NCBI RefSeq assembly: GCF_025685415.1
Contig: NZ_JAGSYB010000001.1
Coordinates: forward strand, 682,001 to 746,000
DNA from: Terriglobus aquaticus
Lineage (GTDB): Bacteria; Acidobacteriota; Terriglobia; Terriglobales; Acidobacteriaceae
Direction of reading: 5' to 3'
Length of the DNA stretch: 64,000 bases
Part shown: one piece after another, positions 29,859 to 39,127 of the stretch
How the letters are laid out: each line of letters opens with the position of its first letter
How positions within the stretch are numbered: the stretch's first letter is position 1
Translations under genes and position numbers: made by a program
The notes under the pieces: model-generated
Databases searched by the model: none
The model's input: the letters and a program-made list of their open reading frames with translations, nothing else
Told to the model about the DNA's origin: nothing

Positions 29859-32042
29859 CTATGGCTGGACCTCCACGGTGAAGGATGCGGTGTGGGTGAG
29901 GGTGCCGCCGGTGACGCCTGTGCACGTGGCCGTGACGGTGACGGGGTAAGTGGCGGTGGCGCTCTGAGCGGTCACGCTCTGACCACCAAGGTAGCCGCCG
30001 CCACATCCTTGGAGAGCCAATGGGAGAACGGCGAGTGCGACGAGCAGCAGAGCGGAAGCGCGGCGTCGAGCCGGTAAAAAGAGCAGAAATGGAGCGAGCA
30101 GGACTAGGCGCAGGGCAGAGGACGGTTGCGCCTGCGAGAGGCTCACGGGCAGCTTGAACGCGATGTTCACGGGCACTGGATCGCTGGCGAGGGTGATTGG
30201 GATTGGTGTGACGTTGATTGCGGTACCGGGTGGGAGGCCGTCGACGGTGATGGTGACGACGCGATTGAGGACGCCGTTGCTGGGTTGGAGTGTGAGCGAA
30301 AGCGCGCCGGGGTTGCCGCTGTGCAGGATCAGCGGGGCGGTGTTGGAAGCGGTTGCGGTGAAGTCCGGTGCGAGCGTGATGGTCAATGCTGAGGCGGCGG
30401 AGGTGCTGGGCAGGTAGAGCGCGTCGCCGCTGTAGCGGGCGCTGAGCGTGTGCGCGCCGGTGGCGAGCGCGGCCGTGGTGAGGGTGGCCTGCGCGGATGG
30501 ATTGAGCGGGCTCGTGCCGAGCACCGTGGTGCCGTCGAGGAAGGTTACGTTGCCCGTTGCCGCTGTGGTGCTGCTGCCCAGAACGGCGGCCGTTATGGCG
30601 AGCGGCACGCCAGCGTAGTTCAACGTGCCGCTGGTTTGCAGCGAGACGCTCGATGCGAGCTGGGTTCCGGTGCGCAGGCCGTTGCCGAGCAGCGTGACGC
30701 GCTGGGGCGGGCCGTTGGCGATGTTCACCTCGAGGACGGTGCTCACGGCCCCGATGGTGCTGGGGGTGAAGAGCAGGTCGAGCTGGCAGTTGGCGTTGGC
30801 TGCGAGTTGGAAGGGCGCGCTGCCGCAGGTGGAGGTAGCGGCCGTGGTGAAGGGCGCGGGCAGGCCGATGGAGGTGACCGAGAGAGCGGTCGTGCCGGCG
30901 TTGCGGAGGACTACCGATCGCGGCAGGCTGGCGGTCGCAACTACCGTGTCTGCAAATGCGAGCCGGGGAAGGGAGACCTGCAGCAGTTGGCTGTGATCGC
31001 GGTCGAGGACGGCGATCTGGCCGGGTGCGGCAGAGGTGTTGGTCCCCAGCACGGAGGCGGTTGCGCCGAACGCGGTAGCGATGGGTGCCAGTGCCGGGTT
31101 GGGCGCGCCCTGCTCGCCGGAGCCGAGGACTGAACCGGCGCCGGAGCTGCTGATCTGAGCGACGCGGAAGTTGCCGGTGTCCGCGATCAGGGTGTCGCCG
31201 AAGCTGTTTGTGCCGGTGCCGCTGGGCCTGCGTAGCGAGACCGAGGCGGTGTTGAGGGTGTGCAGCGTGCCGTCGGTCTGCAGGATGAGGATGCGGTTGC
31301 TGCCGCGGTCTGTGATGAGCACGGAGCCGTCTGCGCGCACCGTGACGGCGACGGGCAGGTTGAGGTGCGTCGAGGTGGCAGGCGCGCCGTCGATGGCATC
31401 GCCCTGGGTTCCATCTCCCGCGACCGTGCTAATGGTGCCGTCGGCGCCGAGATGACGGATGCAGTGATTGCCGGCGTCCGCGATGTAGAGGTCGCCGGCC
31501 AGGCCGGCGGCGACGCCGAGCGGTCCGTTCAGTTGCGCTGCCGTGGCTGCGGCACCGTCGCCACTGTAGCCGCGAGTGCCGGTGCCGGCAATGGTGTGGA
31601 TGTTGCCGGCGGCGTCGACACGGCGCAGGCGATGGTTGTGCGTGTCGACGATCACGAGAGTGCCGTCGGTGAGGACGGCGACGCCACCGGGGCTGTCGAG
31701 CTGCGCCTGGGTGGCGGGACCTTCGTCGCCTGCAAAGCCCTGCACGCCTGTTCCCGCGATGGTCGAGATGGTGCCGTCGGCGGCTGCGATGCGGCGGATG
31801 CGGTGGTTGCGCGTGTCGGCGAGAAAGATGTTTCCTTGCGCGTCGCGAGCCATGGCGGAGGGAGCCGCGAGCTGTGCGGCAGAGGCAGAGTTGCCGTCGC
31901 CGCCGTAGCCTGCTGAGCCCGTGCCGGCGGCGACCGTGGTGGTCGGCGACGGCGTGAGAACGAGCACGGCGTCTTGCGCGCGGATGCACGGGAGGGACAG
32001 CGCCAGGAGGCTCGCGGCGAGGGTGAGACAGAGGCAGCGCAT
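29859..32042 (-). CDS. Secreted NHL-repeat protein with Ig-like domain
   Basis: This 727-aa exported protein has a signal peptide (RCLCLTLAASLLALSLP). Residues of about 40-350 are NHL repeats (IFLADTRNHRIRRIAAADG, IVDTHNHRLRRVDAAGNI, IADAGNHCIRHLGADG) forming a beta-propeller. A middle domain of about 100 residues follows, then a bacterial Ig-like domain (NVTFLDGTTVLGTSPL, ARYSGDALYLPSTS). A membrane helix near the C-terminus (LLLVALAVLPLALQG) precedes a short tail. ATG 32042 opens the signal peptide. An in-frame GTG at 32105 is less likely. Such proteins are common and uncharacterised in Acidobacteria. Confidence 0.88.
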   Translation of the reverse strand: MRCLCLTLAASLLALSLPCIRAQDAVLVLTPSPTTTVAAGTGSAGYGGDGNSASAAQLAAPSAMARDAQGNIFLADTRNHRIRRIAAADGTISTIAGTGVQGFAGDEGPATQAQLDSPGGVAVLTDGTLVIVDTHNHRLRRVDAAGNIHTIAGTGTRGYSGDGAAATAAQLNGPLGVAAGLAGDLYIADAGNHCIRHLGADGTISTVAGDGTQGDAIDGAPATSTHLNLPVAVTVRADGSVLITDRGSNRILILQTDGTLHTLNTASVSLRRPSGTGTNSFGDTLIADTGNFRVAQISSSGAGSVLGSGEQGAPNPALAPIATAFGATASVLGTNTSAAPGQIAVLDRDHSQLLQVSLPRLAFADTVVATASLPRSVVLRNAGTTALSVTSIGLPAPFTTAATSTCGSAPFQLAANANCQLDLLFTPSTIGAVSTVLEVNIANGPPQRVTLLGNGLRTGTQLASSVSLQTSGTLNYAGVPLAITAAVLGSSTTAATGNVTFLDGTTVLGTSPLNPSAQATLTTAALATGAHTLSARYSGDALYLPSTSAASALTITLAPDFTATASNTAPLILHSGNPGALSLTLQPSNGVLNRVVTITVDGLPPGTAINVTPIPITLASDPVPVNIAFKLPVSLSQAQPSSALRLVLLAPFLLFLPARRRASALLLVALAVLPLALQGCGGGYLGGQSVTAQSATATYPVTVTATCTGVTGGTLTHTASFTVEVQP

Positions 32043-32170
32043 GGAGCGTGCGCACAGGTGGGAGAAGGTCGAGGACGGCGGCACACCTCGTTGGGTGGCC
32101 GTCACGCGGCGCGCCGTTCTGCTAGGCAGTATAGCGGTCTAACGGTGCAAGTCGAGCCGTGCGGGGCGAC

Positions 32171-34156
32171 TCAGGCGAAGAGAAACTCCTTGGTACGCAG
32201 CTCCTTGATGGCGTCGCGAAGCTTTGCGGCGCGCTCGAACTCGAACTTCTTCGCGGCTTCGCGCATCTCGGCTTCCATGCCGGCAATGTGCTTGTCGAGT
32301 TCCTGCTGCGAGGCGAACTCGGGCACGCTGCTGTCGATTGAGACATCGGCGTAGTCGGCCTCTGCGATGCCGACGAGAGCCTCGCCGATGGGCCGGGCGA
32401 CGGACTGCGGAACGATGCCGTGCTCGTCGTTGTAGGCCTGCTGGATCTCGCGACGGCGCGAGGTTTCGTCGAGCGCGCGACGCATGGAGTCGGTCATGTT
32501 GTCGGCGTAGAGGATGGCGCGGCCCTCCACGTGACGGGCGGCGCGGCCGATGGTCTGGATAAGCGAGCCCCGCGAGCGCAGGAAACCTTCCTTGTCGGCG
32601 TCGAGGATCGCGACGAGCGAGACCTCGGGCAGATCGAGACCTTCGCGGAGCAGATTGATGCCGATGAGGACGTCGTACTCGCCGCGGCGAAGATCGCGGA
32701 GGAGCTTGACGCGCTCGAGGGTCTCGATTTCGGAGTGCATATAGCGGCACTTCACGCCGACCTCGGTGTAGTAGCCGGAGAGGTCTTCTGCCATGCGCTT
32801 GGTGAGCGTGGTGACGAGTACGCGCTCGTTGCGGGCGACGCGGTCGCGGATTTCAGCAAGCAGATCGTCGATCTGGCCCTTGATGGGGCGGATTTCGACC
32901 GGCGGATCGATGAGGCCGGTGGGACGGATGATCTGCTCGACCACGACGCCAGCGGACTTGGTGAGCTCGTAAGGTCCGGGCGTGGCGGAGACGTAGACGA
33001 TCTGGCCGGTGCGCTGCTCAAACTCCTCGAAGCGCAGAGGGCGGTTGTCCATGGCGGAGGGCAGACGGAAGCCGTAGTCGACGAGGTTGCCCTTGCGATT
33101 GCGATCGCCATGCCACATGCCGTGAAGTTGCGGGACGGTGACGTGGGATTCGTCGATGAAGAGAAGGAAGTCGCGCGGAAAGTAATCGAAGAGGGTTGGC
33201 GGAGCTTCGCCGGGAAGACGGCCACTAAAGTGGCGCGAGTAATTCTCGATGCCGTGGCAGTAGCCGACCGACTTGATCATTTCCAGATCGAAGCGGGTGC
33301 GCTGGTGAATGCGCTGTGCCTCGACCATGCGGCCCTCTTTTTCGAGCTGCGCTTCCCACTCCGTGAGCTCGTGCACGATGGAGTCGATGGCGCTCATCTT
33401 GCGCTCGGGCTGCACGACGTAGTGGCTCTTGGGGTAGATGGGTAGGCGCGCGTACTTCTGCTTGACGGTGCCAAAGAGCGGGTCGATCTGGGCGAGGGAG
33501 TCGATCTCGTCGCCGAAGAGCTCGATGCGATAGGCATTCTCGTCGTAGGTGGGAAAGACCTCGACGACGTCGCCACGGACGCGGAAGGTGCCGCGGCGGA
33601 AGTCTCCATCGTTGCGCTCGTAGAGGATTTCGACGAGGCGTCGTGTGATGTCTTCACGCTTGAGCTTCTGACCCTTCTCGAGCAGCATGAGCATGCCGTA
33701 GTACGCCTCCGGCGAGCCGAGGCCGTAGATGCACGAAACCGAGGAGACGATGATGCAGTCGCGGCGTTCGAAGAGCGAGCGCGTGGCCGAGAGCCGCAGC
33801 TTGTCGAGCTCTTCGTTGATGGTGGCTTCCTTCTCGATGTAGAGGTCGCCGGCGGGAATGTAGGCTTCGGGCTGGTAGTAGTCGTAGTAGCTGACGAAGT
33901 ATTCGACCGCGTTCTTGGGGAAGAACTGTTTGAACTCGTGGTAGAGCTGGGCGGCGAGCGTCTTGTTGTGCGCGAGCACGAGCGCGGGGCGGTTCGCGGC
34001 CTGGATGACCTTGGCCATGGTGAAGGTCTTGCCGGAGCCGGTGACGCCGAGCAGGACCTGATGCTTCTCGCCTTCTTCCAGGCCGGCGGTGAGTTCTGCA
34101 ATGGCGCGCGGCTGATCGCCCTGCGGCTTGTAGTCGGTCGCGAGCTGAAAATCCAT
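32171..34156 (-). CDS. uvrB: Excinuclease ABC subunit B
   Basis: This 661-aa damage-verification helicase belongs to nucleotide excision repair. Walker [17 protein letters not shown] is near residue 40, the beta-hairpin [12 protein letters not shown] follows, and DEXD-type and helicase motifs continue ([34 protein letters not shown]). The C-terminal UVR domain that binds UvrC is present ([19 protein letters not shown]). It partners with UvrA at 10478-13534. uvrC is not in the window. Confidence 0.98.
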   Translation of the reverse strand: MDFQLATDYKPQGDQPRAIAELTAGLEEGEKHQVLLGVTGSGKTFTMAKVIQAANRPALVLAHNKTLAAQLYHEFKQFFPKNAVEYFVSYYDYYQPEAYIPAGDLYIEKEATINEELDKLRLSATRSLFERRDCIIVSSVSCIYGLGSPEAYYGMLMLLEKGQKLKREDITRRLVEILYERNDGDFRRGTFRVRGDVVEVFPTYDENAYRIELFGDEIDSLAQIDPLFGTVKQKYARLPIYPKSHYVVQPERKMSAIDSIVHELTEWEAQLEKEGRMVEAQRIHQRTRFDLEMIKSVGYCHGIENYSRHFSGRLPGEAPPTLFDYFPRDFLLFIDESHVTVPQLHGMWHGDRNRKGNLVDYGFRLPSAMDNRPLRFEEFEQRTGQIVYVSATPGPYELTKSAGVVVEQIIRPTGLIDPPVEIRPIKGQIDDLLAEIRDRVARNERVLVTTLTKRMAEDLSGYYTEVGVKCRYMHSEIETLERVKLLRDLRRGEYDVLIGINLLREGLDLPEVSLVAILDADKEGFLRSRGSLIQTIGRAARHVEGRAILYADNMTDSMRRALDETSRRREIQQAYNDEHGIVPQSVARPIGEALVGIAEADYADVSIDSSVPEFASQQELDKHIAGMEAEMREAAKKFEFERAAKLRDAIKELRTKEFLFA

Positions 34157-34271
34157 GATGCTAGTTTACCTTTTCTTCGCCTGCGAGATGGTGCGGCCGA
34201 GCCGTTCGTTGACTGTGAGCGGGCACGAGCGCGGGGGCGAGCGGGCGGGTCAGTGTAGGTACACTTGTGGC

Positions 34272-35735
34272 TTGAGCGGCTCTACCGAACGATCCTTGGA
34301 CCCATCCACGCTGCGCGGACGCGCGCTGGCGGTGGCACTGCTGTCGGCGACGGCGCTGTTCATGGAAAACCTGGACGCGACGATCCTGACCACGGGCCTG
34401 CCGGCGATGGCGCGCGATTTTCACGTGACACCTGTGGCGCTGAATGTGGGCATCACCGCATACCTGCTGACGCTGGCGGTGCTGATCCCGGCGAGCGGGT
34501 GGGTGGCCGACCGGTTTGGCGAGCGGAAGACGTTTGCAACGGCGGTGCTGGTGTTTACGGTCGCCTCTGCGTGCTGTGCAGCCAGTCGAACACTCCCATG
34601 GTTCCTGGCGAGTCGTGTGCTGCAGGGTGCGGGCGGGGCAATGATGGTGCCGGTGGGCCGGCTGATGGTGGTGCGCTCGGCGACCAAGCCGCAGTTGATG
34701 AAGGCGATTGCGTATACGATCTGGCCCGCCCTGACCGCGCCGATCCTGGGACCGGTGGTCGGCGGATGGATCATCCATGTGGCGAGCTGGCCCTGGATGT
34801 TTCTGCTGAACTTGCCGATCGGTTTCCTGCTGTTTGGAATCTCGCTGGCGGTGGTGCGCGACAGTGAGCGGCAGGCAGCACCGCCGTCGCTGGACGGTAC
34901 CGGCGTTGTGCTGACCGGGCTGTCGTGCCTGCTGTGGGTGGTGGGGCTGGAGCTGTTTGAGAACGGCGCCGGCGTAGTCAGCTCCGGCGCACTGCTGGCG
35001 CTTGGACTCGTGTGCACGATGCTCACGGTCAGCCACATGCGGCGCAGTCCGCGCGCGCTGTTTGCGCCTGCGCTGTTCCGGATTGCGACGTTTCGCACCG
35101 TGATGGTGGCGGGTTCGCTGTTTCGAATGGCGGTGTTTTCCGTACCGTTCCTGCTGCCGCTGCTGTTTCAAACGGCGTTTGGGTTGGACGCTCTGCGGTC
35201 GGGATCGCTGACGATGGCGGTGTTTGCGGGCAACCTGGCGATGAAGCCGCTGACCACGCCCCTGCTGCGGCGGTACGGATTTCGTGGCGTGCTGCTGGGC
35301 AACGGCATCGCGACAGTGTTGCTGCTGGCCGCTTGCGGGTGGCTGCGAGCCGCGACTCCAGTCACGCTGGTGCTGCTCATTCTGTTTTTGGGGGGCGCCG
35401 GGCGGTCCATGGAGCTGACTGCGTTGACGACGCTTGGCTTTGCCGACCTGTCGCCGGAGCTGACGGCAAGCGGGACGACGTTCGCAACCATGGTGCAGCA
35501 GATGACGGTGAGTTTGGGTGTGTCGGTGGCCGCGCTGGTTCTGCACCTGACGCAAGGTACGGCCGCGGATGGCGGCGCTGGCCACGGCAGCTTTCGGGCG
35601 GCGTTCTGCGCGATGAGTGCGCTGGCGCTATGCAGCCTGATTTCGTTTGCGCGGTTGCCGGTTGAGGCGGGGAGCGCAGTGAGCGGGCACCGCGTGCGTA
35701 CCCAGGCCCTTGGAGATGCGCCCGCGCAAGGTTGA
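34272..35735 (+). CDS. MFS drug-efflux transporter, DHA2 family
   Basis: This membrane protein of about 487 aa has 12-14 helices. TM1 carries FMENLDATILTTGLPAMARDF, the 'D-x-T-I-V-x-x-A-L-P' pattern of the EmrB/MdtD group. Motif A is present as GWVADRFGERKTF. The frame is open from 34155. TTG 34272 gives a length close to E. coli MdtD (471 aa) and starts just before the first helix, but no strong ribosome-binding site is seen. It is divergent from uvrB. The substrate is unknown, and no MFP or TolC gene adjoins. Confidence 0.85.
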   Translation: MSGSTERSLDPSTLRGRALAVALLSATALFMENLDATILTTGLPAMARDFHVTPVALNVGITAYLLTLAVLIPASGWVADRFGERKTFATAVLVFTVASACCAASRTLPWFLASRVLQGAGGAMMVPVGRLMVVRSATKPQLMKAIAYTIWPALTAPILGPVVGGWIIHVASWPWMFLLNLPIGFLLFGISLAVVRDSERQAAPPSLDGTGVVLTGLSCLLWVVGLELFENGAGVVSSGALLALGLVCTMLTVSHMRRSPRALFAPALFRIATFRTVMVAGSLFRMAVFSVPFLLPLLFQTAFGLDALRSGSLTMAVFAGNLAMKPLTTPLLRRYGFRGVLLGNGIATVLLLAACGWLRAATPVTLVLLILFLGGAGRSMELTALTTLGFADLSPELTASGTTFATMVQQMTVSLGVSVAALVLHLTQGTAADGGAGHGSFRAAFCAMSALALCSLISFARLPVEAGSAVSGHRVRTQALGDAPAQG

Positions 35736-35754
35736 TGCCGGGATACGAAGCTAG

Positions 35755-36453
35755 CTAATCAGCGGTGCTGCTGGCTTGGAGCAGTGCGAGCCAGTCGGCG
35801 GGGGAATGGGCCAGAGCGTCCGGTGATTCGGCGAGCATCTTCTCCTTTGCGAAGCCCCAGGTGCATCCCCAGGCGAGGACGCCGGCGTTGCGGGCGGTGC
35901 GAACGTCCACTTCGGAGTCGCCGATGAGAACTACCCTTTCGGGAGCGATCATGTGCCCGAGGATCGTCTCCGCGTTACGCCAGAGGGCGAGCAGGCCTTC
36001 GGGGTCTGGCTTCTTGGTCGCGAAGCTGTTGCCGCCGAAGTTCGCGAAGAGGAGCGGCGTGAGGTGGAGAGCGTCGCAAATGCGGTGCGAAGGATTGACA
36101 GGCTTGTTGGTGAGTACGGCCAGCAGTGGCGGCGAATCCAGATTGCGGATTTGCTGGAGCGCGGCGAGCACGCCTGGGTAGGGTGCGGTGTGATCGAGCA
36201 GGTGTTCGCGGTAGAAGCTTAGGAAGTAACGGAGCGCTTCGTCCTGGAGAAGATGCGGATCTCCCCCGGCGGCAGCCAGGGAACGTTCGACCAAGGCGGC
36301 TGCGCCATCGCCGATGAAGCTCGCAATATGTTCCGCTGGCAGGTGCGGAAGCCCGCAGTGGACCAGCGAGGCGTTGACGCACTCGACGAGGTCGCGACGA
36401 GAGTCGATCAGCGTGCCGTCCAGATCGAAAATGAGAAGTTCCGGACGGTTCAA
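35755..36453 (-). CDS. gph: HAD-family phosphatase, phosphoglycolate phosphatase-like
   Basis: This 232-aa HAD hydrolase has motif I IFDLDGTLIDS at the N-terminus, motif II Thr in AVLTNKPVNPS and motif IV GDSEVDVRTARNAG. A small cap domain lies in the first half. That is the pattern of Gph enzymes, which clear phosphoglycolate left from DNA-repair ends. Its ATG overlaps the ThuA-like gene's stop (ATGA), placing it in the lexA operon. Exact substrate specificity is inferred. Confidence 0.83.
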   Translation of the reverse strand: MNRPELLIFDLDGTLIDSRRDLVECVNASLVHCGLPHLPAEHIASFIGDGAAALVERSLAAAGGDPHLLQDEALRYFLSFYREHLLDHTAPYPGVLAALQQIRNLDSPPLLAVLTNKPVNPSHRICDALHLTPLLFANFGGNSFATKKPDPEGLLALWRNAETILGHMIAPERVVLIGDSEVDVRTARNAGVLAWGCTWGFAKEKMLAESPDALAHSPADWLALLQASSTAD

Positions 36454-37229
36454 CGGTTCATTCCGAGGGTCCAGAGGAGACCGCGCTCCAGGATGCCGGT
36501 GAAGAGTGGGTTGTCGTAGTTGTCGATGTTGTGACCGAGCGCTATGTAGAACTCGCGGCTGTTATCGAAGGTTTGGGTCCACGCCAACGGCAGAGCGGAC
36601 GGAAACTGACGGGCGTCAGCGGCCTTGTCGCCGAGGGCGAGGGCATCGCGCGGCGTAGTCAGAAGGATGTGAAGATCGGGCGCGAGACGGTCGAGGAAGT
36701 AGCATTCGTCGGTCCAGCGGAAGCTGGCGGGCAGGGAACGGGTGACCGGCGAAGCGGGGTCCGCAACGGTCACGGTGAAGCTCTGCTGGGGCGGGTGGAA
36801 GGCGAAGTGTCCCCCGAGCACCTGCTGGAAGTACGGCCAGTTCCGCTCGCTGCCGGAAGCGGAGTGGACGGCAACGAAGCCATGGCCGGCGTGAATGTAG
36901 GCGCGGAAGGCATCGCGCTGCGCGTCCGTAGCGAAGGCGTCGTTGTTGCTGTTGCTGAAGACCAGGGCGTCGTACCGGCTGAGGTTCGCCGGGGTGAAGG
37001 CCGCCGGATCGGCGGAGGTGTCGACGGTAATACCGTGCTGCGCACCGATGCGGCGGAAGGCCTCGACACTAGCGGCGATGTTTTCGTGGACGTAGCCCTT
37101 GCCATCGGGTGTGTAGTTGCGGGTATAGACCAGGATGCGCTTGGGGGCGGACTGCGCGACGCACAGGCCCACGATCAGGAGGGCTGCGAGGCAGCCGCCC
37201 AGCAGGGCCAGCGATCTCGACCTAGGCAT
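36450..37229 (-). CDS. ThuA domain-containing secreted protein
   Basis: This 259-aa protein has a signal segment (SLALLGGCLAALLIVGLCVAQ) and a ThuA-like glutamine amidotransferase-fold domain. KRILVYTRNYTPDGKGYVHE, FSNSNNDAF and GHGFVAVHSASGSERNWPYF, plus the C-terminal PLAWTQTFDNSREFYIALGHN, all match that family. Relatives are linked to trehalose/sugar use or are secreted enzymes with a heme-like reaction of uncertain nature. ATG 37229 overlaps the lexA end by 8 bases. A secreted member behind lexA is unexpected. Confidence 0.85.
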   Translation of the reverse strand: MPRSRSLALLGGCLAALLIVGLCVAQSAPKRILVYTRNYTPDGKGYVHENIAASVEAFRRIGAQHGITVDTSADPAAFTPANLSRYDALVFSNSNNDAFATDAQRDAFRAYIHAGHGFVAVHSASGSERNWPYFQQVLGGHFAFHPPQQSFTVTVADPASPVTRSLPASFRWTDECYFLDRLAPDLHILLTTPRDALALGDKAADARQFPSALPLAWTQTFDNSREFYIALGHNIDNYDNPLFTGILERGLLWTLGMNR

Positions 37230-37824
37230 ACTTCCGCAACATGCCGAGGACTTTGCCCTGGATGGTGACGCGGTCCGCGGGAGCGAAGATGGGAGCCATG
37301 GCGGCGTTAGACGGTTGCAGGCGTACCATCGCACCTTCTTTGTAGAAGCGCTTCAGGGTGGCGTCTGCGCCGTCCACGAGGGCGACGACAATTTCACCTT
37401 CGCGCGCGGTGGCGGTGCGTTCCACCAGCACGTAGTCGCCGTTGACGATGTGCTCGTCGCACATGGAGTCACCGCGAACTTCGAGAGCGAAGACCTCACG
37501 GCTGCCGACGATCTCTGACAGCGAGATGGTTTCAGCGGTCTCGATGGCTTCGACCGGTTTGCCGGCAGCGATGCGGCCCATGAGCGGGAGCCGGTCTGGC
37601 GTTCGCCGGGACTTCTGCGCAAGGACGTCGATGGACCGGCTCCGGTTGTGGGATCGCTGGAGAAGGCCCTTGTTGTGCAGGTTGGTGACGTGTTTGTGGA
37701 CGGTTGCGAGGGAGTTCAGCCCAAGTCCGGTGGCGATCTCTTCATAGGACGGGGAGTAGCCCTTCCGCTGAGTAAATGCGGAAAGGAAATCGAGCACCTC
37801 TTTTTGCCGACGCGTGATCGCCAT
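37222..37824 (-). CDS. lexA: SOS-response repressor LexA
   Basis: This 200-aa LexA starts at ATG 37824 (AITRRQKEVLDFLSAF) with the winged-helix domain GYSPSYEEIATGLGLNSLATVHKHVTNL. The self-cleavage bond is Ala87-Gly88 (IAAGKP), and the catalytic pair is Ser120 in RGDSM and Lys158 in TLKRFYKEG. The 3' end overlaps the ThuA-like gene. Expected targets such as uvrA and uvrB are in the window, but no canonical SOS box was found upstream of them. Confidence 0.97.
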   Translation of the reverse strand: MAITRRQKEVLDFLSAFTQRKGYSPSYEEIATGLGLNSLATVHKHVTNLHNKGLLQRSHNRSRSIDVLAQKSRRTPDRLPLMGRIAAGKPVEAIETAETISLSEIVGSREVFALEVRGDSMCDEHIVNGDYVLVERTATAREGEIVVALVDGADATLKRFYKEGAMVRLQPSNAAMAPIFAPADRVTIQGKVLGMLRKYA

Positions 37825-37840
37825 GCTGGAATTGTAGCGA

Positions 37841-37902
37841 ATAAAAGGCGAACCGTGGCAAGGGGCATTCGGGTGAACCAAAAGTGGCACATCCGAGCGA
37901 AC
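37841..37902. promoter_or_regulatory. Repeated GAAC motifs upstream of lexA
   Basis: Three GAAC words start at 37850, 37875 and 37899, that is 25 and 24 bases apart. The last two sit in a 13-base near-repeat, CATTCGGGTGAAC and CATCCGAGCGAAC, with 10 of 13 identical. They lie in the divergent gap between lexA and the response-regulator gene. A LexA or other regulator site is possible. Confidence 0.4.
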
Positions 37903-38063
37903 TTTCCCATTTTGAGAAAGCTGAAGTGGAGTGATCCGGCGCATCCGTTGCGAGGCCTAATGCCCACACAGCATCTTTCTTACAGAGCAGCGAATAAGAG
38001 AACGCTCAGCGTTCCGTCCCTTCCAATCTTTCCCCCTGAGTCTGACCGAGATAAGAGGAAACC

Positions 38064-38837
38064 ATGCAGATTTTGCTCGTGGAAGATGACAGTGCTTTGG
38101 CGTCGTTCTTGAAGAAAGGTATGGAACAGCAGGGCCACACGGTGATGCACGCCGCAAACGGAGAAGCCGGCGTGGAGATTGCGGCGGAGAACCAGAATGA
38201 CGTGATCGTGCTGGACCTGAACCTGCCGCGGCTGGACGGGGTAGAGGTGTTGCAGCGCATGCGCCTGGGTGGTGTGCAAACCCCGGTGCTGGTGCTGACG
38301 GGCCGCGGCTCCGTGGAGGAGCGCATCCGCTGCCTGGACGCCGGGGCAGACGATTTCCTGGTGAAGCCGTTTTCGTTCCACGAGATGGCGGCGCGATGCC
38401 GGGCGATCCTGCGGCGCAAAGGTGTGGAAACGGAGAGCTCCGTTGTGCGCCATGGAGCCTTGCAGGTGGACCGGCTGACACGGACGGTGCACGTTCACGG
38501 CGCGGAGGTGGTGCTGACCGCGAAGGAGTTTGCGCTGCTGGACTACCTGCTGCAGAACCGGAAGCGCGCGGTGAGCCGGCCGGAGTTGCTGGAGAAGGTC
38601 TGGAAGATGGCGCCGGACTCCGGCACCAACGTGGTCGATGTGTACGTGAACTATCTGCGCCGCAAGCTGCGGACGGACGAAGGCGACGAAGACCTGATCG
38701 TGACGGTACGGGGCAGCGGGTACGCGCTGGCTCCGGCGGCCGGTCCACTGAAGATGGTGCCGCGCAAGCCAGCCTCTGACGCGTCCTTCCCAGCGCACAT
38801 GCCGGGTACGGAAGCCTTTCCGGCGGTGGCGGCATGA
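38064..38837 (+). CDS. OmpR-family response regulator
   Basis: This 257-aa regulator has a receiver domain with the acidic pair E7/D8-D9, phosphoacceptor Asp51 (VIVLDLNLPRLDG), and Lys in DFLVKPFS. The linker leads to a winged-helix effector (LTAKEFALLDYLLQN, VDVYVNYLRRKL, VRGSGYAL) that ends near residue 220, with a short Pro-rich tail. Its stop overlaps the following small gene (ATGA), so it is part of a three-gene unit. No full histidine kinase is adjacent. Confidence 0.94.
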   Translation: MQILLVEDDSALASFLKKGMEQQGHTVMHAANGEAGVEIAAENQNDVIVLDLNLPRLDGVEVLQRMRLGGVQTPVLVLTGRGSVEERIRCLDAGADDFLVKPFSFHEMAARCRAILRRKGVETESSVVRHGALQVDRLTRTVHVHGAEVVLTAKEFALLDYLLQNRKRAVSRPELLEKVWKMAPDSGTNVVDVYVNYLRRKLRTDEGDEDLIVTVRGSGYALAPAAGPLKMVPRKPASDASFPAHMPGTEAFPAVAA

Positions 38838-39127
38838 GCGGCACCTATATCTCGGTGAATAGGGAACGTGCGCACGGCATCTTGCACGCCCTGAGTCAGC
38901 CGCTGACGGTGATGAGCCTGGCGCTGACGATGATGCAGGGCTCGGCGGATGAGGCGGAGCGCGCGCAGGCGCTAGAAGCGGTGATGGTGGAGTGCCAGCG
39001 CGCGATGCGGTCTGTGTATCAGTTGCGGTCGCTGCTGGATGAAGCTGTGGATGCGGGCCGCGGCCTGGAAGCTCCGGCGCCAGGCGAGACCGCGTGGGTC
39101 GATCGCAGTTTTGGGGGAATGGCATGA
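38834..39127 (+). CDS. Stand-alone histidine-kinase dimerisation-domain protein
   Basis: This 97-aa protein resembles the DHp (HisKA) part of a histidine kinase. The H-box is HGILHALSQPLTVMSLAL, with His18 as likely phosphoacceptor. A second helix (AERAQALEAVMVECQRAMRS, then VYQLRSLLDEA) would complete the hairpin. No ATP-binding domain or sensor is encoded. It overlaps the OmpR regulator stop and the activator start (ATGA both sides). It may be a phosphotransfer or dimerising module, Spo0B-like in logic. That role is inferred. Confidence 0.6.
   Translation: MSGTYISVNRERAHGILHALSQPLTVMSLALTMMQGSADEAERAQALEAVMVECQRAMRSVYQLRSLLDEAVDAGRGLEAPAPGETAWVDRSFGGMA

Noticed and set aside
34155-34271. 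Upstream extension of the MFS transporter frame
   Set aside because: It is hydrophilic and unlike the family, and begins inside the uvrB start region. TTG 34272 gives the normal length, though this start is uncertain.
34157-34271. LexA box upstream of uvrB or uvrA
   Set aside because: No copy of the lexA upstream 13-mer or a classical SOS palindrome was found there.
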